DNA from: Desulfovibrio psychrotolerans
Lineage (GTDB): Bacteria > Desulfobacterota > Desulfovibrionia > Desulfovibrionales > Desulfovibrionaceae
DNA length: 64,000 bases
Direction of reading: 5' to 3'
Assembly (NCBI RefSeq): GCF_013340305.1
Contig: NZ_BLVP01000036.1
Coordinates: 1 to 64,000, forward strand
Position numbers and translations under genes: made by a program. The notes below the pieces were generated by a model. It saw nothing but the letters and a program-made list of their open reading frames with translations. It made no database searches and had not been told where the DNA came from. Shown one piece after another: positions 36,326-46,069 of the stretch. The stretch's first letter is position 1; each line of letters opens with the position of its first letter.

Positions 36326-36889
36326 ATGTCGGAATGTCGCCAATTCAACTGTGCCCTGCGGCGTGTTTTGCCTGATGACCCTTCCTGCGGGACAGGCATT
36401 CTCACGTTCATACGCTCCGTGTATGAAGCCTCTTTTCCGCAGGAAGAACGGCGCCCCTTCAATCAATGCATCAGTCTGCTCCATACCCCTTTGTACGGCA
36501 TGGAAGCCGTCTTTCTGGATGATGCTCCGGTCGGATTCATCGCCTTCTGGCATTTGCGTGGATATGTATTCATCGAGCATTTTGCCATGTGCGCCGGTGT
36601 TCGGGGACGTGGCGCAGGCAGTGCGGCTCTGCGGGAGTTCATGCGCCGTCACGCCGGTCCGGTGGTGTTAGAGGTGGAACTTCCGGAATCCGGGGAAAAT
36701 GCCCGCCGCCGCATTGCGTTTTATGAACGGCTGGGTTTTTCCCTGTGCGATGCGGAACATGTGCAGCCGCCCTACACGCCGCACGGCAGTTCCGTGCCTC
36801 TCCGGTTCATGAGCTGCCCCGGTCCGTTGGATAAGCCGTCCCTGATTACCTTCAGGGAGGCGTTGTTCACGCATGTGTATCCTTCCTGA
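36326..36889 (+). CDS. GNAT-family N-acetyltransferase
   Basis: 187 residues, ATG 36326 after a CGGAG site. The acetyl-CoA-binding signature is visible as FAMCAGVRGRGAGSAALREFM (about residues 83-103, matching R/Q-x-x-G-x-G/A), followed by RRRIAFYERLGFSL near the C-terminus, the usual GNAT beta-5/alpha-4 end. Substrate unknown. A strong terminator follows. Confidence 0.88.
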   Translation: MSECRQFNCALRRVLPDDPSCGTGILTFIRSVYEASFPQEERRPFNQCISLLHTPLYGMEAVFLDDAPVGFIAFWHLRGYVFIEHFAMCAGVRGRGAGSAALREFMRRHAGPVVLEVELPESGENARRRIAFYERLGFSLCDAEHVQPPYTPHGSSVPLRFMSCPGPLDKPSLITFREALFTHVYPS

Positions 36890-36963
36890 ACGGCCGCGGC
36901 AGGACTCCGTGTGCGGCAGACGGCACATGGCCGTTATGGAACAACTCCATACAGATATCGGAA

Positions 36964-36995
36964 AAGGGCTGCCCGCGTACGTGCGGGCAGCCCTT
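36964..36995. terminator. Bidirectional terminator, GNAT / Snf2
   Basis: A 13-bp perfect stem (AAGGGCTGCCCGC and its complement) with a 6-base GTACGT loop and T-rich flanks on both strands separates the GNAT gene from the convergent helicase gene. Confidence 0.88.
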
Positions 36996-37030
36996 GTTTT
37001 TGGGTCGTATGAAAGTTCTGTACTCGGCGA

Positions 37031-40000
37031 TCAGACTTCAAACAGCATTTCAAGGTCGGAACGGGTGAGCGACTTCCATGTCTCCTGACCGGGGATAATG
37101 GCATCGGCTACGCCCTTTTTCATTTCCTGCAGCTTCAGAATCTTCTCTTCCACTGTGTTGGAGCAGATCATCTTGTAAGAGAATACCTGCGCCGTCTGCC
37201 CTATGCGGTGGGCGCGGTCGGTTGCCTGGTCTTCCACGGCAGGGTTCCACCACGGGTCGTAGTGGATAACGTAGTCTGCACTGGTAAGGTTAATCCCTGT
37301 GCCGCCTGCCTTGAGCGAGATGAGGAAGATGGGAATTTCCGGCGTGTTGTTGAACCGGTCCACCTGCTCAAAACGGTCTTTGGACGTACCGTCCAGATAC
37401 GCGAACGGAATTTCCGATATCTGCAGCCACGAGCGGATAATGTGCAGCATGGAGACAAACTGCGAGAAGACCAGCACCTTGTGCCCTTCTTCCACTATGT
37501 CGGTCACCATGTCCTTGAATGCGTCAAACTTGCCGGAGGGCAGGTTGGTGGAAAAGCCCGGCATGTCCAGCTTGAGCAGGCGCGGGTGGCAGCAAATCTG
37601 CCGCAGTTTGAGCAGGGCATCCAGAATGGACATCTGGCTCTTTGCCATGCCCTTCTGGTCCACGTCCGAGAGCACCTGCTGGCGTAGTTTTGCCGCAAGC
37701 GCGGTGTACAGTTCCGCCTGTTCGTCTGCCAGGGCGCAGTACTGAACGTTTTCTATCTTGGGTGGCAGGTCTTTCGCCACTTCTGACTTGGTGCGTCGCA
37801 GGATGAACGGCTTTACGCGGTTGCGCAGGTAATCCAGCGTGTCCGCATCCCCATCCTTGATAGGCTTGATAATTCCTCGCTGGAAGGCGTGCTGCGAGCC
37901 GAGGAACCCCGGCATGAGGAATTCGAACAGCGACCACAGTTCGAACAGGTTATTCTCAATGGGCGTGCCTGAAAGGCAAAGCCGCTGGTTGGCCTTAATC
38001 TTCCGCACGGAGCGGGCGGTGATTGTGTTGGGGTTCTTGATGTTCTGGGCTTCGTCCAGAATAATGCAGTTGAATTCGTAGTTCTGCAGTTCCTCAAGGT
38101 CGCGCCGCAGAAGGGCGTAGGTGGTGATAACCAGCTGCGATTCCTCAATCTGCTTGAACATGTTCTCGCGGCGGGTGCCGTAGATGATGAGCCTGCGCAG
38201 GTTGGGAACAAACTTTTCCGCCTCGCGGTCCCAGTTGGGCAACACGGATGTGGGCACTACAATAAGGTTGGGGGCGGTTGCACCCATTTCCACCATATGC
38301 TGGATGAAGGAAAGGGTCTGTATGGTTTTGCCCAGCCCCATCTCGTCCGCCAGAATACCTCCAAAGCCATACTCGCGCAGAAAGTTCAGGTAACTGAGCC
38401 CCTGTGCCTGATACCCGCGCAGGGTTGCATTCAAACCACTGGGCGGCAGAATCTGCCGTATCTCGGTAAAGGAATGAATCTTTTCCCTCAGGCTGTTCCA
38501 GAACGGGTCTGTATGCACATCGGGCAGGTCTTCCAGCAGATTATCCAGTGCGGGCGCTTCAAACTGCTCAAACCGCTGCTTGGGCGGCTTTTCCGGGTCC
38601 AGCCCCATGGCACGCAGCTTGTGGGCCAGCTTCTCCAGCCATGACTCCGGCAGGCTGGTGTAGGAACCGTCCTTGAGCTGCACATAGCGCTTGCCCTGCA
38701 CCCATGCCTTCCAAATGGCGTCTATGGGTACGCGCTGCCCTTCGTACTCCACCTCTATCTCCAGCGAGAACCACTTCTCTTCCTCGTTGGATTCCACCTT
38801 GGCGGTTATGCCGGGGGCGGCAAGGCGCACCTTGTATTTAGAAAGGGCCTTTTCGCCGTACACGCGGTACTGGGCAACCAGCTTGGGGTAGGCGTCCAGC
38901 AAAAAGTTAATGGCCTCTTCCGGCTCAAGGAACCACACGCGGTTGCTTCTGGGCTGAAAGTTCATCTCCAGCAGCAGATTGGTGAGGGCGGCTTCCTCTT
39001 CCTGCATGCGGCGGATGAGGTAGGTGGTTCCTTCAAAGGAATAGCTGCCTGTCATAAAACTGGGATTGGGGCCGGGCAGCAGAAATTCTCCATGCAGCGT
39101 TTCATAAAGGTTCTGAATTTCCAGCGTGAGCAGCGATCCCTCTTCATCCAGAAAGAGTTTGGGATTGTATGTGGCAGGCACGAAGATAGGTTCCATGTGC
39201 TTAAGGAACTCTTCCTGCCCGAAAAGGTCGGTGGAAGGCAGCTGCGTCCACACTCTGTCCAGAAATTCGGGAATATCTTCCTTCTCCACAATGGGCGGAT
39301 TGGAGGCAAGGGTCTGCACCAGCGCGGAGTTCAGGCTGGTATACGCGGGATAAAACCCCTTGTTCCAGCAGACCCATAGTGGAATCTGCCCGTGAAACGT
39401 AGCCTCGCTGTCCACAATGGATTGCGGGGGCTTGCCCTCGCTGTGGATCATCATGTCAAAGGTAAGGCCGGATTCTTTGAGCTGCGGCTTGAGCTTAAGA
39501 TCCATGGTGCCTGTTTCAATGCGGCAGGGAGAGTCCGTATCCTGCCAGAAAAGATAGTATTCCCGCTTGATGGTCCACAGAAACCATGTGAGCAGCCCGT
39601 CGGGAATTTCCACACGATGCCCGAAGTAATCGTTGTAACGTCCTATCTGCTGCGCCACCTTGGGCAGGTTGGGAGAAAGTTCGCACCAGTCGGCGTTTTC
39701 GATTATCTGCTCCAGCGTTACCTCGCTGTGCACGGTGGAAAGGCCGGATTTATTCTGCCGGGCGCGGAAAAAGGCAACTTGCAGGCGTCCCGGTTCGGGA
39801 TGAAAGCGGTAGATGAAATAGTGCCGGCCTGCTTCCGGTTCTATGGCGGTGGAGAAAAATGAGCGGAATATCTGCCGCCAGTCGCTTTTGGGCTTTTGCG
39901 GTTCTGCCTCTTCTCCGCCACGGGTTTCCAGCGAAGAAAGGAACTTGAGCGCGGCTGCCCCCACATGGCGGCAGGCACCGGAAAAGGCCTCCGGGCAGTT

Positions 40001-40234
40001 GCACAGGTAGTTCACCGAGTCTTCGTCAGAGTCCACGGACAGGCGGGGGGAATATATCTGAAAATCCTCGCCCTGCACGGTCCCTTCAATATCCCAATAT
40101 CCTTCGCTCTTTTTCAGGCTGATTTTCTGAACGCCGCCAGACTCCAGAATGGAGCGGGAACCCTCGATGATATACTCGGGGATGGTGTCTTCTACCAGAT
40201 TCTGCAATAGCTTCTTCGCCGCTGCTTCGTCCAT
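37031..40234 (-). CDS. SWIM zinc-finger Snf2-family DNA/RNA helicase-like ATPase
   Basis: 1067 residues. A SWIM zinc finger sits near the N-terminus (Cys78, Cys80, Cys88, His90 in CNCPEAFSGACRH). A long middle domain follows. The Snf2 ATPase lies in the C-terminal half, with Walker A ADEMGLGKT, DEAQ box ILDEAQNIKN, LSGTPIENN, GGTGINLTSADYVIHYDPWW and DRAHRIGQ (motif VI). This is the bacterial HepA/RapA-like class that translocates on DNA and remodels protein-DNA complexes. Specific target unknown. It is monocistronic. Confidence 0.93.
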   Translation of the reverse strand: MDEAAAKKLLQNLVEDTIPEYIIEGSRSILESGGVQKISLKKSEGYWDIEGTVQGEDFQIYSPRLSVDSDEDSVNYLCNCPEAFSGACRHVGAAALKFLSSLETRGGEEAEPQKPKSDWRQIFRSFFSTAIEPEAGRHYFIYRFHPEPGRLQVAFFRARQNKSGLSTVHSEVTLEQIIENADWCELSPNLPKVAQQIGRYNDYFGHRVEIPDGLLTWFLWTIKREYYLFWQDTDSPCRIETGTMDLKLKPQLKESGLTFDMMIHSEGKPPQSIVDSEATFHGQIPLWVCWNKGFYPAYTSLNSALVQTLASNPPIVEKEDIPEFLDRVWTQLPSTDLFGQEEFLKHMEPIFVPATYNPKLFLDEEGSLLTLEIQNLYETLHGEFLLPGPNPSFMTGSYSFEGTTYLIRRMQEEEAALTNLLLEMNFQPRSNRVWFLEPEEAINFLLDAYPKLVAQYRVYGEKALSKYKVRLAAPGITAKVESNEEEKWFSLEIEVEYEGQRVPIDAIWKAWVQGKRYVQLKDGSYTSLPESWLEKLAHKLRAMGLDPEKPPKQRFEQFEAPALDNLLEDLPDVHTDPFWNSLREKIHSFTEIRQILPPSGLNATLRGYQAQGLSYLNFLREYGFGGILADEMGLGKTIQTLSFIQHMVEMGATAPNLIVVPTSVLPNWDREAEKFVPNLRRLIIYGTRRENMFKQIEESQLVITTYALLRRDLEELQNYEFNCIILDEAQNIKNPNTITARSVRKIKANQRLCLSGTPIENNLFELWSLFEFLMPGFLGSQHAFQRGIIKPIKDGDADTLDYLRNRVKPFILRRTKSEVAKDLPPKIENVQYCALADEQAELYTALAAKLRQQVLSDVDQKGMAKSQMSILDALLKLRQICCHPRLLKLDMPGFSTNLPSGKFDAFKDMVTDIVEEGHKVLVFSQFVSMLHIIRSWLQISEIPFAYLDGTSKDRFEQVDRFNNTPEIPIFLISLKAGGTGINLTSADYVIHYDPWWNPAVEDQATDRAHRIGQTAQVFSYKMICSNTVEEKILKLQEMKKGVADAIIPGQETWKSLTRSDLEMLFEV

Positions 40235-40464
40235 GACTGTCCGAGGCTCCTTTACAAACTGGATGTGTCTCGATGAAAAACAGGTGAGAGGTGCCGCCCG
40301 CAGCCCCCAAGCACAAGGCGGACCGAGAAGTTATGCGATTTCACACCGAATTTCAATAGGGTGCGGTTCTGCTCCCTTGATACTTGACGGTTTTCAGCGC
40401 AATATTATGCGTATGCGGGCTAGAATACCGTATCTACCGGAATTGGCAATAGCGTGAGAGAACA

Positions 40465-42159
40465 ATGAACCATACGCGGAGAACTGGGCGCATGAGTATG
40501 TATAGGGTTTTGATATGCTTTGTCTTTATGCTTGTTGCCACCGGCTGCGGCAACACCGGGAACGAGGCCGTAAACGCAACCGGCAAGGCTCCCGTGGCCT
40601 CGGTTGCGGGCAACGCCTCGCAGGAACCTGCCGCGCAGGATGAAGTTTCTCCGCAGTATGGCGGCAGGTTGGTGCTGGGCACCATCGGTGATTTCTCCAA
40701 TATGATTCCCATTCTTACGTCCGATGCCGGTTCGCATGAAATTGCCCAGCGCCTGTATGTCGCGCCGCTGCGCTATGACAAAAATCTGGAGATAGAGCCG
40801 TGGGCTGCAGAATCCTTCACCGTGCAGGACGAGGGGCGGCGCATACGCATCGTCATGCGCAAGGATGTGTTCTGGGAAGACGGAGAGCAGCTTTCCGCAC
40901 GCGATGTGGAGTTCACCTACAAGCTGATGGTAGACCCGAACACGCCCACGCCCTATGCGGACGACTATCTGCAGATCAAAAAGTTCACGCTGGTGGATGA
41001 TTTCACGTTCGAGGCGGAATATGAAACACCTTTCGCCCGCTCGCTTATCACATGGATGCACGACATACTGCCCCGCCACCTGCTTGAAGGGCAGGACGTG
41101 GTTTCCTCTCCGCTCACAGAGCGCCCTGTGGGGGCCGGCCCTTACCGCTTCAAGGAATGGGTTCGCGGTTCCCGGCTGGTGCTTGAGGCAAGCGAAACCT
41201 ATTTCATGGGCAAGCCATACATAGAAGAGATCGTCTACCGCATTATCCCCGACCTTTCCACCATGTTCCTTGAACTCAAGGCAGGCAAGCTGGATATGAT
41301 GAGTCTTACTCCCCAGCAATACCTGCACCAGACAAACGGCCCGGAATGGGAGGCTTCGTACCGCAAGCACCGCTATCTGGCGTTTGCATACGCCTATATG
41401 GGCTACAATCTGGAAAACCCGCTTTTTCAGGATAAACGGGTCCGTCAGGCCATCACCCACGCGCTGGACAGGCAGGGTATCATCAAGGGCGTGCTGCTGG
41501 GGCAGGGAGAGTCCACCGTGGGCCCCTACAAGCCGGGAACGTGGGTTTACAACGAGGACATAGAGGATTATTCCTATGATCCCGCCATGGCTAGGCAACT
41601 GCTGGCCGATGCGGGATGGACGGATTCGGACGGCGACGGCGTGCTGGACAGGGAAGGGCGCCCCTTCGAATTCACCATTCTGACCAATCAGGGGAACGAG
41701 CAGCGCATAAAGACGGCCACCATCGTCCAGAGCCAACTTAAGGAAGTGGGCATAACGGTGCGCATCCGCACTGTGGAGTGGGCCGCCTTCCTCAAGGAAT
41801 TTGTGGATAAGGGCCGCTTTGATGCGCTGATACTGGGCTGGAATATTCTGCAGGACCCTGATATCTCTCAGGTGTGGCACTCGGCTCAGGCGCGCGAAGG
41901 CGGACTGAATCACGTGAAGTACCGCAATCCGGAGCTGGATGCGCTGCTGGACAAGGGCCGCACCACGCTGGACAGGGCCGCCCGCAAAGCCGCGTACGAC
42001 CGCATTCAGCAGATTCTGCACGAAGATCAGCCCTATTGCTTCCTGTATGTTCCCTATTCATTGCCCATACTTCACGCCCGCATCCGGGGCATAGAGCCCG
42101 CCCCCGCAGGCATCACGCACAATATGGACCGCTGGTGGATTTCCACGGAAACGCGGTAG
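40465..42159 (+). CDS. Family 5 peptide/nickel ABC-transport solute-binding lipoprotein
   Basis: 564 residues with a lipoprotein signal (FMLVATGC, lipid Cys near residue 28). The mature part is a family 5 oligopeptide-binding fold: GGRLVLGTIGDFSNMIP, LKVDPNT-type segments such as LMVDPNTPTPYAD, RPVGAGPYRFKEWVRGS, and VRQAITHALDRQGIIKGVLLG. It probably captures peptides or similar ligands in the periplasm. No permease genes are adjacent. GAGAG precedes the ATG, and rel/spoT begins 22 bp downstream. Confidence 0.9.
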   Translation: MNHTRRTGRMSMYRVLICFVFMLVATGCGNTGNEAVNATGKAPVASVAGNASQEPAAQDEVSPQYGGRLVLGTIGDFSNMIPILTSDAGSHEIAQRLYVAPLRYDKNLEIEPWAAESFTVQDEGRRIRIVMRKDVFWEDGEQLSARDVEFTYKLMVDPNTPTPYADDYLQIKKFTLVDDFTFEAEYETPFARSLITWMHDILPRHLLEGQDVVSSPLTERPVGAGPYRFKEWVRGSRLVLEASETYFMGKPYIEEIVYRIIPDLSTMFLELKAGKLDMMSLTPQQYLHQTNGPEWEASYRKHRYLAFAYAYMGYNLENPLFQDKRVRQAITHALDRQGIIKGVLLGQGESTVGPYKPGTWVYNEDIEDYSYDPAMARQLLADAGWTDSDGDGVLDREGRPFEFTILTNQGNEQRIKTATIVQSQLKEVGITVRIRTVEWAAFLKEFVDKGRFDALILGWNILQDPDISQVWHSAQAREGGLNHVKYRNPELDALLDKGRTTLDRAARKAAYDRIQQILHEDQPYCFLYVPYSLPILHARIRGIEPAPAGITHNMDRWWISTETR

Positions 42160-42181
42160 GACGAGGCTGGAAAGAAACCAT

Positions 42182-44332
42182 ATGATACGGATTCAGGAAA
42201 TACTGGACAAGGTCACAGAGGTGAACCCCGAAGCCGACGTGGCCCTGATTCAGAAAGCCTATGTGTTTTCTGCCGCCGCCCATGCGGGGCAGACGCGCCT
42301 TTCCGGCGAGCCGTACCTTTCGCATCCGCTTTCCGTGGCATACCGGCTGGCAGAACTGCGCATGGACGAGGCCACCATCTGCGCGGGGCTGCTGCACGAC
42401 ACGGTGGAGGACACCAGTGCGTCGATCGAAGACATAGACGCCCAGTTCGGCGAAGAAGTGGCCGACATAGTGGACGGCGTGACCAAGATAAGCCTCATGA
42501 CCTTCGACAGCAAGGAAGAGGCTCAGGCAGAGAACATCCGCAAGATGATTCTCGCCATGGCGGAAGACCTGCGCGTGCTCATAGTCAAGCTGGCAGACCG
42601 CCTGCACAACATGAAGACGCTGGATTTCCAAAAAGCGCACAAGCAGAAGCTTATTGCGCAGGAAACGCTGGATATCTACGTCCCCCTGGCCAACCGTCTG
42701 GGGCTGCACCGTATAAAGCTGGAACTGGAAGACCTGAGCTTCAAATACTTAAAGCCGGATATCTTCAACTCCATAAGCGACTGGCTGGATAACAACAGGC
42801 AGTCCGGCAGCGAGTATATGGAACGTGTCATGGACATGATCCATAAGATACTTGAGGAAAACGGGCTGCATGCCAAGATAAAGGGGCGGCTTAAGCACCG
42901 TTATTCCATCTACCGCAAGATGTTGCAGCAAAACCTTACACTGGATCAGGTGCACGATATTATCGCCTTCCGCGTCATAGTGGATGATGTGCGGCAGTGT
43001 TATGCCATTCTTGGTCTGGTGCATGCCATGTGGAAGCCCGTACACGGGCGTTTCAAAGATTATATCTCCATGCCCAAGGCCAATATGTATCAGAGCCTGC
43101 ACACCACCGTTGTGGGGCCAGAGGCCGAGCGCATAGAGATACAGATCCGCACGCACGAGATGGATCAGCTTGCCGAGCACGGGCTTGCCTCGCACTGGCT
43201 GTACAAGGAAGGAGCCAAGGTCAAGGCCAAGGATGTGAAGCAATTCGCGTGGCTGCGCGAGCTTCTGGACTGGCAGAAGATGGAGAGCGACTCCCGCGAG
43301 TTCATGCGTACCCTCAAGTACGACCTGTTCAAGGACGAGGTGTATGTCTTCACGCCCAAGGGGTCGGTCATCGAGCTGCCGGAAGATGCCAGCCCCGTGG
43401 ATTTTGCCTATGCCATCCACACGCAGGTGGGCGACCACTGTTCCGGTGCCAAGGTAAACGGCAAGCTGGTGCCCCTGAGCACGCCGCTTAAAAATGGCGA
43501 CACAGTAGAGATAATCACCGACAACAACCGGCATCCCAGCCGCGACTGGATAAAGTTTGTCAAAACGGCCAAGGCACGCACCCGCATAAACCACTATATC
43601 CGCACAGAAGAACGTACCCGCAGCATATCTCTGGGCAAGGAGATGCTGGAAAAGCAGGGCAGGCGTCTGGGCGTAAACTTCGCCAAGGTGCTCAAAGAAG
43701 GCCTGCTGGAGATTGTGGCAGAAGATTTTTCGCTCAAAAGCGTGGAAGATCTGCTCTCGCATGTGGGATACGCGCGGCTCACGCCGCAGAAGGTGCTGCG
43801 CAAGCTGCTTCCCAAGCCGGAGGAACAGGCTGCCCCTCTGGTGGAAGAGGTGCGCCCGCAGGATGCGCAGCGGAAGAACAAGCACGCAGAGAGCATCAGC
43901 ATAAAGGGCGTGGACGACGTGCTGGTGCGGTTCGCCAAGTGCTGTAATCCTGTTCCGGGCGATGCCATTGTCGGTTTCATCAGCCGGGGCAGGGGGGTTA
44001 CAGTGCACACCTCCGACTGTTCTAACGTGCAGGGGCTGGAGGCAGAACGCCTCATCCCCGTCTACTGGGATGGCTTTGAAGACAAGCCGTATCCCGCCCG
44101 CATCCGCATTGTTTCCAAAAACGTGGTGGGCGGGCTTTCCCGCGTTTCCACCCTGCTGGCGGAGGAGAACGTGAACATAGATTCCGGCACGTTCCACTCC
44201 ACGGTAGACGGCAACTCGGAAATCGAGCTTACGGTAGAGGTGCGGGACGCCGCGCACCTTTATCAGGCCATAGACAAGCTGCGCACCCTTCCCGGCATGC
44301 TGGAAGTGGTGCGGGCCTCTTCTGCCGAATAG
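42182..44332 (+). CDS. Bifunctional (p)ppGpp synthetase/hydrolase, RelA/SpoT
   Basis: Stringent-response enzyme that makes and degrades (p)ppGpp. 716 residues. The HD hydrolase domain is intact (HAGQTRLSGEPYLSHP, then HDTVEDT at 72-78). The synthetase domain has RLKHRYSIYRKM, HDIIAFRVIVDD and NMYQSLHTTVVGP. TGS (VYVFTPKGSVIELPEDASPVDFAYAIH) and ACT domains complete the standard long Rel layout. It follows the binding lipoprotein gene by 22 bp and ends at a clear terminator. Confidence 0.95.
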   Translation: MIRIQEILDKVTEVNPEADVALIQKAYVFSAAAHAGQTRLSGEPYLSHPLSVAYRLAELRMDEATICAGLLHDTVEDTSASIEDIDAQFGEEVADIVDGVTKISLMTFDSKEEAQAENIRKMILAMAEDLRVLIVKLADRLHNMKTLDFQKAHKQKLIAQETLDIYVPLANRLGLHRIKLELEDLSFKYLKPDIFNSISDWLDNNRQSGSEYMERVMDMIHKILEENGLHAKIKGRLKHRYSIYRKMLQQNLTLDQVHDIIAFRVIVDDVRQCYAILGLVHAMWKPVHGRFKDYISMPKANMYQSLHTTVVGPEAERIEIQIRTHEMDQLAEHGLASHWLYKEGAKVKAKDVKQFAWLRELLDWQKMESDSREFMRTLKYDLFKDEVYVFTPKGSVIELPEDASPVDFAYAIHTQVGDHCSGAKVNGKLVPLSTPLKNGDTVEIITDNNRHPSRDWIKFVKTAKARTRINHYIRTEERTRSISLGKEMLEKQGRRLGVNFAKVLKEGLLEIVAEDFSLKSVEDLLSHVGYARLTPQKVLRKLLPKPEEQAAPLVEEVRPQDAQRKNKHAESISIKGVDDVLVRFAKCCNPVPGDAIVGFISRGRGVTVHTSDCSNVQGLEAERLIPVYWDGFEDKPYPARIRIVSKNVVGGLSRVSTLLAEENVNIDSGTFHSTVDGNSEIELTVEVRDAAHLYQAIDKLRTLPGMLEVVRASSAE

Positions 44333-44400
44333 GGCACAGGAAAAAACGCGTGTGCTTCTGCTATACTGCAGCAGCACACGGCACTGCTGAAAAAGCAATA

Positions 44401-44434
44401 CGGCCCCGGTGTTCAAAGCACCGGGGCCGTTTCT
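44401..44434 (+). terminator. Terminator of rel/spoT
   Basis: An 11-bp GC-rich stem (CGGCCCCGGTG and its complement) with a 7-base loop runs into TTTCTCGTT, about 70 bp after the stop codon. Confidence 0.85.
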
Positions 44435-44541
44435 CGTTGTTGCTTGTGCGGGCTGCCGCAGGCATGCGGGGGCCAAAGAGGGGGCTATCCCCTGTCGTTT
44501 GCCCCTGTCGTTTATCCCAGTTGCAAGCCCTTGCTCTGCCC

Positions 44542-45198
44542 TTACTTCAGGATGGTAATCTTCTCTTCCCCGTCCTGAAGGTGCCGGGGATTGTGCGGCC
44601 CCACCGGCATGGGAGCGTAGGAGATGTAGTTGGCTTTGCGGGCATGGGGCACGTAGTCTGCGGCAAGAGCGTTTATGGCGGTGGCAACCACGGCAACAAA
44701 GATGTTGCCCGAACCCCCGCTCAGATCCACCGCCACGCGTGCATGGTTTTTCCACAGAACCTCATTGGTTTCCGTAGACCGCAACTCGCTGTCAAATGCC
44801 ACGGTCAGCGAACCGCCTATGACAAAGTAGACCAGATCCCATTCCGTAATGCGCGTAAAGAGCACGCAATCCGCCCCGAACTTTTCTTTGAACATGCTCG
44901 CTGGAGCATCATACAGCAGTTCGGTGTCGTACAGGCCTTCATGTTGCATGATCTCAGAGACCACGGGAACCGGGAAGATGTAATATCCCTTAAAGGACAA
45001 CGGTTCGGCAATGGTGGTGCTGTAATATGCCTTTGCGTCTGCCGCCGTGGTCATGTTCATGGGCGGAAGCACAAGAATGGACTTGGGCTGCTCCGCGTAC
45101 ATGCCGGGATACCGCTCCTGCTTGGTCATAGTCGTGGCGCAGCCGGAGGCAAAAAGGGCCAGTCCAACCAGCATGAGTACAAGAGTTTTTTTCATCAT
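44542..45198 (-). CDS. GNA1162/DUF799-family outer-membrane lipoprotein
   Basis: 218 residues with a lipoprotein signal (GLALFASGC). The body matches the GNA1162-type family, with YAEQPKSILVLPPMN, FPVPVVSEIM and EKFGADCVLFTRITEWD. Structurally, these proteins resemble the TolB N-terminal domain. The function is unknown. It is the last gene of a four-gene lipoprotein operon with CsgG-like and DUF4810-like partners. Tandem ATGs (45195 and 45198) follow a purine-rich site, and I list the first. Confidence 0.85.
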   Translation of the reverse strand: MMKKTLVLMLVGLALFASGCATTMTKQERYPGMYAEQPKSILVLPPMNMTTAADAKAYYSTTIAEPLSFKGYYIFPVPVVSEIMQHEGLYDTELLYDAPASMFKEKFGADCVLFTRITEWDLVYFVIGGSLTVAFDSELRSTETNEVLWKNHARVAVDLSGGSGNIFVAVVATAINALAADYVPHARKANYISYAPMPVGPHNPRHLQDGEEKITILK

Positions 45199-45209
45199 GC
45201 GTATCCCCT

Positions 45210-45749
45210 TTACCCTTGCTGTGCTTCTTGCGGTGTTTCAGCGGTGTCCGCAGGGCTGGTCGCCGCCGGTGCGTCCGTATCGGTTCCACCGGCAGGAGCT
45301 GCCTCATCCGCATGGGGCTGGGCATCCGTCACAGGGGGCGCGATCTGTTGTCCCTCGTCTGCCTTGCCATCTTCCGGCTTGGCGGCATCACGGTCAATCT
45401 GCCGCTGTGCCACCTTGCTCAGCATGTCCATGAACACGCCGGATTCCGGGTAGAGTTGGCGTTCCTTTTCGTACCAGCCAAGCGCGTCCTTCGGCTTGCC
45501 GGACTTGAACAGCAGAAAACCGTATTCCGCATATATTCCGGGCGGAACAGACAGGTTCTTTTTTGCAGCCACTTCCACAATGCGTTCCAGTTCAGCCTTG
45601 TGCCGCACCTGCGTTTCTTCGCAGTCGTTTTTCGCCATGGCGTAGCACGATTCAGAGTAGTCGCACCATTCGTACTGTTGCTGTCTGGAGCCGCAGCCGG
45701 CGCACAGTATCACGCAGGCAAGGCTGAAAAGGCAGATCAGATTCTTCAT
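45210..45749 (-). CDS. DUF4810-like lipoprotein
   Basis: 179 residues with lipoprotein signal ending CAGC. Residues 25-110 carry the DUF4810-like region (QQQYEWCDYSESCYAMAKND, then PPGIYAEYGFLLFKSGKPKDAL). This resembles a short TPR-like helical pair. The last 65 residues are a low-complexity Ala/Pro/Asp/Thr tail. It overlaps the small lipoprotein gene upstream by 4 bases (ATGA type), so translation is coupled. It sits 11 bp ahead of the GNA1162-like gene. Confidence 0.8.
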   Translation of the reverse strand: MKNLICLFSLACVILCAGCGSRQQQYEWCDYSESCYAMAKNDCEETQVRHKAELERIVEVAAKKNLSVPPGIYAEYGFLLFKSGKPKDALGWYEKERQLYPESGVFMDMLSKVAQRQIDRDAAKPEDGKADEGQQIAPPVTDAQPHADEAAPAGGTDTDAPAATSPADTAETPQEAQQG

Positions 45750-46066
45750 GGTACAAGAATCTCCTTGGTCTGCCCGGTGCCCACAAGTACTTCGCGGTGC
45801 ACTATAACCGCGTCATTCCGGGTTATGACCACAGTGTGCCTGCCGGGGCTAACCTCGTACCACTGCGGTTTGGGTTGCTTTTTGTCGTATCCGGCGGGGC
45901 GCAGCAGGAAAGGGGCTGCATCGTCAATAGAGACCATGGCCCCGCGCGTGTCGCCGACAAAAGAGAGCCACGAGACGTCTGCCTTGGACACAACGCCGTC
46001 ATGGGCACCGCAACCGGCAATGAACAGTACGGCAGAGAGCATAAGGAATGCGAATATGCGTTTCAT
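45746..46066 (-). CDS. Small PEGA-like lipoprotein
   Basis: 106 residues with a lipoprotein signal (AVLFIAGC). The mature part is short and strand-rich (GAMVSIDDAAPFLL, YEVSPGRHTVVITRND), reminiscent of PEGA-type surface domains. It follows the CsgG-like gene by 3 bp and overlaps the DUF4810-like gene by 4 bases. It may be a structural or adaptor part of an outer-membrane lipoprotein complex. Confidence 0.75.
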   Translation of the reverse strand: MKRIFAFLMLSAVLFIAGCGAHDGVVSKADVSWLSFVGDTRGAMVSIDDAAPFLLRPAGYDKKQPKPQWYEVSPGRHTVVITRNDAVIVHREVLVGTGQTKEILVP

Positions 46067-46069
46067 GGA